A DNA stretch of 64,000 nt, taken from NCBI RefSeq assembly GCF_900119315.1, contig NZ_LT827010.1:8984001-9048000 (forward strand), given 5' to 3'. Under the pieces are notes generated by a model. The model saw only the letters and a program-made list of their open reading frames with translations, ran no database searches and was not told the DNA's origin. Of this stretch, positions 61,687-64,000 are shown one piece after another. How positions within the stretch are numbered: position 1 is the first letter of the stretch; every line of letters starts with the position of its first letter. The stretch is from Actinoplanes sp. SE50/110. GTDB taxonomy: Bacteria > Actinomycetota > Actinomycetes > Mycobacteriales > Micromonosporaceae. Position numbers and translations under genes: made by a program.

Positions 61687-63549
61687 TCAGAACACGGCTT
61701 TGTAGTAGTCCCAGCTGTAGCCGAGGAGCTTGCCGCGGCCGTTCTTCCAGGCACCCTTGCCGTTGGTCGGGTACAGGTAGAGGTCACCGTTGGTGCGGAC
61801 ACCGATCAGGTCGACCAGGTTGTCACCGTCGAAGTCACCCGGGGACATGAAGGTCGGCATGCCGTTCCAGCCGGTGCCGAGCTTGGTGCCGCGCGGGTTG
61901 ATCCAGCCACCGTGACCGTTGCTGTTGTACAGCCACAGCTCGCCGGCGGCGTTGCGGCCGATCAGCGACTGGTGGCCGTCACCGAGCCAGGAGCCCGGGG
62001 TCAGCACGGTGTTGAACTGGTTCCAGCCGGAGCCGATGACCGTGCCCTGCGGGTTCTCCCAGCCGCCGGCACCGTCGCTGTTGTAGATCACCAGCGTGCC
62101 GTCGGCCTTGCGGCCCAGCAGGTTGGAGCGGCCGTCACCGTTCCAGTTGTTGGTCACCACGATGTCGGTGAACATGTTCCAGCCGCTGCCGATCTTGGTC
62201 GGCGTGGTGGAGACCAGATCGCCGCGGCCGTCACCCTTCCACTGCCACAGGGTGCCGTTCCGGTCCCGGCCGAAGATCGACTCGTTGCCGTCCGCGTTCC
62301 AGTTGGTGACCCGGAACAGCTTGGAGTAGGCCTCGTAGTTGTGGCTCTTGTCCAGGTAGCGGTAGTAGTTGAAGCCCACGTCGTACGACGACGTCTCGTC
62401 GATGTACGGCGTGCCGACCAGGGTGCCGGCGCCGGAAGCGACGATCAGGTAGCCGGTGCCCGGCTCCCGGACGATGAGGTCCGAGTGACCGTCACCGGTG
62501 AAGTCCAGGTTGGTCGGCTGGAGGTTGGTGACCTGCGCCTTGACCGCCCCGGAGAGCTGGTTCAGAGCCGCGTAGGCGCCGTAGTAGGCACCGCCGCAGA
62601 CGTTGCCCCAGCTGGTGACGCCGATCTCGACGCGGGCCGCGGGGCCGCCGAGGAAGATCGGGCCGCCCGAGTCACCGTGGCAGGTGTCCTTGTGGTTGAC
62701 CACGTCGCCGGCGCAGAGCATCGTCGTCGGGTCGAACTGGGTGCCGAACTGGCTCGGCTGGGTGCAGGTGCTGTCCTTCTGGGTCTGCACCGTCGCGGAG
62801 TGCAGCACGCCGGAGTCGCTGCCGCCCTCCTTGGTGATGCCGTAACCCACGATGGTCGCGTCCTGGCCGGCGGCCGGGTCGGCCGCCCCCTGGGCGATCA
62901 GGTCGGTCGCCTTGTAGACGTCGGGCAGCGCGTCCTTCAGGTCCAGGACGCTGACGTCGTTCTTCGGCGGGGTGTTCTGCGGGTCGGTGACCTGCGCCTG
63001 GTAGTTGTAGCTCGGGTGCAGCCAGGTGTTGGAGACCCGCGCGACGAAACCGGAGGTGTTGTCGGCCAGGTTGTCCCGACCGGCGATCACCTGGGTGTAG
63101 CCGTAGGGCAGGTCGACCGTGCAGTGGCCGGCGGTGAGCACCCGGGTCGGGCTGAGAACGGTGCCGGTGCAGGTGCTGGTCCACCACGCCGGGTTGCCGT
63201 TGGCGTCATTGGCGATGAAGTCGGACTGGATGCCGACGACGCCCGGGAAGTCCGCCGAGTGGGCGATGTCACCGTTGACGATCTTCGTCTTCGAGCCCGG
63301 CGTCTGGAAGGCCTTGGCGCGCTTGCCGGCCTTCAGCGGACCGGTCTTCGCCTTCACGGCTCCGGCCGGGATCTTGTCGTAGGGCAGTGCGAAGTGGCGG
63401 GCGTTCGCCGGAATTGGCGGCAGCAGCGCACTTCCGCCGGTGCTTCCAGCCGCCGAGGCCGGAAGCTGAACCAGCGCGACCGCAGCGGCCGCCACTGACA
63501 CCCCCGTCAGCGCACTGGCGATGCGGCGACGCGTGGTCTTCTTGGGCAC
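61687..63549 (-). CDS. Secreted trypsin-like serine protease with FG-GAP/VCBS-like repeats
   Basis: 620 residues. Signal peptide with T-T-R-R-R-I-A-S and a hydrophobic run to A-S-A-A near 35. A propeptide (~36-95) is followed by an S1 chymotrypsin-fold domain starting I-V-N-G, with catalytic His in T-A-G-H-C, Asp in N-D-V-S-V-L-D, and Ser in G-D-S-G-G-P. From ~350, repeated D-F-T-G-D-G-H-S-D-L, N-W-N-A-D-G-N-E-S and N-W-N-G-D-G-R-S-N-L motifs are FG-GAP/VCBS beta-propeller repeats. The GTG at 63549 follows AGGAG. Confidence 0.95.
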   Translation of the reverse strand: MPKKTTRRRIASALTGVSVAAAAVALVQLPASAAGSTGGSALLPPIPANARHFALPYDKIPAGAVKAKTGPLKAGKRAKAFQTPGSKTKIVNGDIAHSADFPGVVGIQSDFIANDANGNPAWWTSTCTGTVLSPTRVLTAGHCTVDLPYGYTQVIAGRDNLADNTSGFVARVSNTWLHPSYNYQAQVTDPQNTPPKNDVSVLDLKDALPDVYKATDLIAQGAADPAAGQDATIVGYGITKEGGSDSGVLHSATVQTQKDSTCTQPSQFGTQFDPTTMLCAGDVVNHKDTCHGDSGGPIFLGGPAARVEIGVTSWGNVCGGAYYGAYAALNQLSGAVKAQVTNLQPTNLDFTGDGHSDLIVREPGTGYLIVASGAGTLVGTPYIDETSSYDVGFNYYRYLDKSHNYEAYSKLFRVTNWNADGNESIFGRDRNGTLWQWKGDGRGDLVSTTPTKIGSGWNMFTDIVVTNNWNGDGRSNLLGRKADGTLVIYNSDGAGGWENPQGTVIGSGWNQFNTVLTPGSWLGDGHQSLIGRNAAGELWLYNSNGHGGWINPRGTKLGTGWNGMPTFMSPGDFDGDNLVDLIGVRTNGDLYLYPTNGKGAWKNGRGKLLGYSWDYYKAVF

Positions 63550-64000
63550 GCGAAGTCTCCTGTCGGAATTTCCCCGATTTGCCACGAGGCCAAGGGGGCC
63601 TCGTGACCCGGCGTACACCGCATGTCAGCGCTCGGTTGATCACAAGGGATGTCGATGGATCCGTGATCTTCCGTGGCTCGATGTAAGGCCGGGAGCGACA
63701 CGCTAACAAGTCAGATCTTGACCTGGAAAGACCCTTTCACAGGAAAGTTGCTGTTTCGATATCAGCAAATTGGACGAAGCCCTGGCCAGCGGGTTTGAGG
63801 CGATCACCACTGGCGAAAAACTGTCCGAACGGCTATCTTGCGCCGCCGGAACGTACGGGTCCGTACCGGCGTCCAAAGACGGTTGTCGAAACAGGCCCTC
63901 GCGATGAATTTTCAGTGACTTTCCCGGACGGGAATCGGCGCTCGGTGCGGCTCGACGGAGACGATCGAGCGGCGTCCGGCGGGAGCTCTCCGCGACCGGT
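63550..64000. other. Region upstream of the protease with no recognised gene
   Basis: 451 bases to the window edge. It should hold the protease promoter, but no convincing -35/-10 pair, repeat or coding frame was found. A locally AT-richer stretch is at about 63720-63770. Confidence 0.5.

Overview
The window is uniformly high-GC DNA with GTG starts, tightly overlapping start/stop codons and actinobacterial gene families: a conservon, a WhiJ-type regulator with DUF397, DUF3040, DUF742, a 'SAM-dependent methyltransferase' of the DUF574 type, and a nitrate reductase fused to a CysJ-like flavoprotein. Together these suggest a filamentous actinomycete of the Micromonosporaceae, probably Actinoplanes or a close relative. 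The genus is an inference. No rRNA, tRNA, CRISPR array, transposase or phage gene was recognised, so this reads as chromosomal arm or accessory sequence rather than a mobile island.

Layout. 1-3.8 kb: the 3' part of a conservon (kinase tail, roadblock, DUF742, GTPase) plus a fifth gene. 3.9-8.1 kb: a three-gene envelope polysaccharide locus (processive GT2, UDP-GlcNAc 2-epimerase, YdaL-like DUF2334 protein). 8.1-16.4 kb: a dienelactone hydrolase with a divergent TetR, a secreted GH18 chitinase, a TetR/MFS drug-efflux pair, a TPR-GGDEF diguanylate cyclase and a DUF574 methyltransferase. 16.7-20.2 kb: WhiJ-type XRE regulator, DUF397 protein and small proteins of unknown function, served by two look-alike promoters and containing a 30-bp minisatellite. 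20.2-25.1 kb: HxlR/nitroreductase, DUF3040, purC, a PQQ-type beta-propeller, and a copper-enzyme pair (chitin-active LPMO translationally coupled to a DUF305 lipoprotein). 25.2-34.5 kb: an OmpR-type two-component system, M4 metalloprotease, BioY, an Rv2629-like protein, GNAT, roadblock, ArsR and aldo/keto reductase genes. 35-39.3 kb: a sigma / anti-sigma / ABC-transporter operon whose middle is a chain of tandemly repeated overlapping mini-ORFs. 39.4-47.5 kb: a sugar-catabolic operon under a perfect LacI-like palindrome and a giant assimilatory nitrate reductase. 47.7-51.7 kb: katG, a serine hydrolase and thymidine kinase. 51.8-61.6 kb: a seven-gene, largely overlapping operon of GrpE-like, Hsp70-like, FN3-rich, zinc-ribbon GTPase, GAP1-like, membrane GTPase and tiny membrane proteins. 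61.7-63.5 kb: a secreted trypsin-like protease with FG-GAP/VCBS-like repeats.

Most interesting: (i) the Hsp70 plus double-GTPase operon at 51.8-61.6 kb, a plausible but functionally undefined NTP-driven membrane system; (ii) the relay of 11-12-codon mini-ORFs between the anti-sigma and ABC ATPase genes, in which each stop overlaps the next start; (iii) four unrelated tandem-repeat arrays (30, 20, 18 and 35 bp), each sitting just after the 3' end of a gene; (iv) LPMO-DUF305 coupling, suggesting a copper-delivery partner; (v) two promoters that share a palindrome, a -35 and a -10 with identical 17-bp spacing around the WhiJ-type locus.
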